DNA from: Streptomyces sp. TRM68367
GTDB taxonomy: Bacteria; Actinomycetota; Actinomycetes; Streptomycetales; Streptomycetaceae
NCBI RefSeq assembly: GCF_014495685.1
Contig: NZ_JACTVI010000002.1
Coordinates: forward strand, 193,614 to 257,613
Length of the DNA stretch: 64,000 bases
Reading direction: 5' to 3'
Part shown: positions 62,550 to 64,000 of the stretch, piece after piece
Layout of the letters: each line of letters begins with the position of its first letter
How positions within the stretch are numbered: the stretch's first letter is position 1
Position numbers and translations under genes: made by a program
The notes under the pieces: generated by a model
What the model was told of the DNA's origin: nothing
Seen by the model: only the letters and a program-made list of their open reading frames with translations
Database searches by the model: none

Positions 62550-62759
62550 TCAGGCGCCGACCAGTTCGTAGCCGGCCTCGGTCACTGCCGACCGCACGTC
62601 CGCTATCTCCAGCGGGCTATCGCTGAAGACGGTGACCCGCCCGGAATCGACGTCGACGTCGACCTTCTGCACACCGGCGATGGCGGTGATCTCCTCGGTG
62701 ACGGAGTCGGCGCAGTGACCGCAGGTCATGCCGGTAACCGTGTAAGCGGCCTCGCTCAT
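62550..62759 (-). CDS. copZ: CopZ copper chaperone
   Basis: A 69-residue HMA protein with GMTCGHC (Cys13, Cys16), nearly the same as the copy at 669-884. It is the first gene of the copZ-copA unit behind the MerR operator and should feed CopA. Confidence 0.9.
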   Translation of the reverse strand: MSEAAYTVTGMTCGHCADSVTEEITAIAGVQKVDVDVDSGRVTVFSDSPLEIADVRSAVTEAGYELVGA

Positions 62760-62841
62760 CGAACGCTCCTGGCTTTCAGGGGACGCCCGCGGCGGTCGGG
62801 CTCGCGGTTGTCCAGGGGACTGAGGATCCCCACCGTTACAC

Positions 62842-62857
62842 TTCCAGCCCACTGGAA
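62842..62857 (-). promoter_or_regulatory. MerR/CueR-type operator in a 19-bp spacer
   Basis: TTCCAG-CCCA-CTGGAA is a perfect inverted repeat. On the minus strand it sits between TTGAAG and TAACGG with 19 bases of spacing, the mark of MerR-activated promoters. It points to copZ-copA; the merR start is 19 bases away on the plus side. Confidence 0.75.
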
Positions 62858-62875
62858 CTTCAAGCCGGGAGCGCC

Positions 62876-63298
62876 ATGAAAATCGGTGAAGTGGCCGAGC
62901 TCACAGGAACCAGCACCAAGACCATCCGCTTCTACGAGGAGTCGGGCCTCGTGCCACCCCCGGCCCGCACACCCAGCGGCCACCGCGTCTACGGCCTCGA
63001 CACCGCCGACCGGCTCCGCTTCATCCGTCGCTGCCAGGCCGCCGGCATGACCCTGCAGGAAGTGCGCCAGATCCTCACCGTGCACGACCGCGGCGAAAGC
63101 CCATGCGGCCACGTCGGCCGCGTACTGACCGAGCGCCTGGAGAACGTCCGCGCCCAGATCACCGAGCTCGTCACCCTCGAAACCCACCTGGAATCCCTGC
63201 TGGCGCACGCCGCCCAGGGTCGGCCGACCGACCACGACCGGGCCGGCGTCTGCTGGATCCTCGAAACAGAGCCCGCCGAGCCCGCGATCACCGACTGA
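62876..63298 (+). CDS. MerR-family metal-responsive activator
   Basis: A 140-residue regulator: IGEVAELTGTSTKTIRFYEE at the N-terminus, the long dimer helix, and Cys77 (SPCGHV) and Cys126 (GVCWILE) as likely metal ligands. The spacing differs from CueR (Cys112/120), so metal choice is open between copper and other soft metals. It is divergent from copZ-copA, whose promoter it probably activates. Its end overlaps the CDPS gene end by 11 bases. Confidence 0.85.
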   Translation: MKIGEVAELTGTSTKTIRFYEESGLVPPPARTPSGHRVYGLDTADRLRFIRRCQAAGMTLQEVRQILTVHDRGESPCGHVGRVLTERLENVRAQITELVTLETHLESLLAHAAQGRPTDHDRAGVCWILETEPAEPAITD

Positions 63299-63992
63299 CG
63301 GGAAGCCGTACGAGTGCGGGTTCCGGCCCGGCCGGTACGACAACGGCGAACCCCTGCCCGGCCGCGGGCCGCCAGTCCAGCTCACCTCCGTACAGGCGCC
63401 GCAACACCTCCGGCGGCCGGTGATAGCAGAACACCGACGCCTCAGCCCCGACGATGGACGGGGTATCGACGAACAGCGGCAGCTCCGCCAGGAAGTAGCG
63501 CACCGCCCGCTCGACCTGCTCCGCCCCCGGCGCCTGCCCCGGCGGGAGCTTCCCGGCCAGCACCCAACCGGTGGCCTCCCGGCACGCGTCCCGGAAGCCC
63601 GCGTCCTCGGCGTACCGCCGCAGCCCGCGCTCATGCAGCCGTACGAACGCCGCATTGCCCGCCAGCTCGGCCCACCCCAGCACCCGCGCCGCCGCGTCCG
63701 CCACGCCGAGGGCCCCGAGCGCCGCGACGATCTTGTTGCGGGTGTACTGCCCCTGCCGCCGCGCCTTCCACGTGGCCCTTTCCGGCGCATACCCCAGCGC
63801 CTCCAGAGTGAAGGCACTCGGCGTGTCCGGCACGAAGAAGTCCACCCGCTCGAACCGGGCCAGCCCCCACGCCGCCAGCTCCCGGATCCGCGCCGTGGAG
63901 AAGTAGCCGTTGAACGGGCTGATCCCGAAGCACGCGTGCTCGGCCCGCTCCACCAACTCCGCGCAGCGGCTGCTCAAGGGGGTCACCGCCAT
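63288..63992 (-). CDS. tRNA-dependent cyclodipeptide synthase, NYH type
   Basis: A 234-residue protein, close to AlbC in length (239). Catalytic elements match: CFGISPFNGYFS gives Gly23, Ser25 (nucleophile) and Asn28; AVRYFLAELPLF gives Tyr166 and Glu170; SVFCYHRP gives Tyr190 and His191. Asn with Tyr-His puts it in the NYH subgroup. Such enzymes join two aminoacyl-tRNAs to a cyclodipeptide. The window ends eight bases upstream of ATG 63992, so tailoring genes and the true start may lie beyond. Amino-acid specificity is not readable. Confidence 0.85.
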   Translation of the reverse strand: MAVTPLSSRCAELVERAEHACFGISPFNGYFSTARIRELAAWGLARFERVDFFVPDTPSAFTLEALGYAPERATWKARRQGQYTRNKIVAALGALGVADAAARVLGWAELAGNAAFVRLHERGLRRYAEDAGFRDACREATGWVLAGKLPPGQAPGAEQVERAVRYFLAELPLFVDTPSIVGAEASVFCYHRPPEVLRRLYGGELDWRPAAGQGFAVVVPAGPEPALVRLPVSR

Positions 63993-64000
63993 CCGGTCCG

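Noticed and set aside
1..64000. CRISPR arrays, tRNA or rRNA genes, intact insertion sequences
   Set aside because: None was seen. No spaced direct repeats, transposase DDE motifs or tRNA folds were recognised by eye.

Overview
The window looks like a Streptomyces-type actinobacterial chromosome or large replicon: very high G+C with strong G/C third-position bias, frequent GTG starts, 4-bp ATGA/GTGA overlaps inside operons, and families typical of the genus (MurJ-FemX, class F sortase, HtpX/PspAB, DUF305, DUF6153-like, CopCD fusions, BlaI-M56 pairs). All calls come from reading the sequence; no database was searched.

Layout. 0-0.4 kb: end of htpX and a pspAB cut after about 17 codons, where foreign-looking sequence begins. 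0.7-2 kb: copZ plus an NTF2-like gene facing a TetR gene across a perfect operator. 2.1-6.6 kb: murJ, ECF sigma and membrane anti-sigma candidate in one operon, facing a FemX-like gene. 6.7-8.8 kb: methyltransferase, sortase F and a DUF305 protein with a sortase-signal-like tail. 9.5-14.3 kb: metal transport (ZnuA-like, NiCoT), a nucleotidyltransferase and a TetR divergon. 14.5-20.9 kb: BNR lipoprotein, NlpC/P60, the first BlaI-M56 pair, CsoR box with copZ, DUF6153-like and DUF305 genes. 21-25.4 kb: cysteine-synthase-like enzyme, MFS transporter and SerA. 25.6-39.5 kb: cell-wall enzymes (SLT, M23, VanW, M15), an ABC exporter with a two-component system, TerC, TVP38-like and GNAT.

39.5-55 kb is the densest metal region: broken DUF305 and TlpA-like genes, two cassettes of tiny Cys/Met membrane proteins, CopCD, the second BlaI-M56 pair, a methyltransferase frameshifted by a 14-bp duplication, an internally deleted CcdA, and a thiol/cupredoxin fusion with its own CopZ-like protein. 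55-63.3 kb: ECF sigma with zinc-finger anti-sigma, a flavin operon (ferric-reductase-like, ApbE, Met-rich protein), CopA, CopZ and a MerR regulator. The right edge holds a tRNA-dependent cyclodipeptide synthase.

How it may work together: copper would be sensed through CsoR, MerR and possibly BlaI/M56, chaperoned by four HMA proteins, exported by CopA, and handled outside the membrane by CopC, DUF305, cupredoxin and Met-rich proteins. A recurring rare palindrome, CTWAG-N3-CTWAG, lies in the promoter regions of many otherwise unrelated genes from 6.6 to 59.9 kb and may define an undescribed regulon. This link is inference; the motif occurrences are seen directly. Several genes are frame-broken, so either the island is decaying or the assembly has local indel errors.
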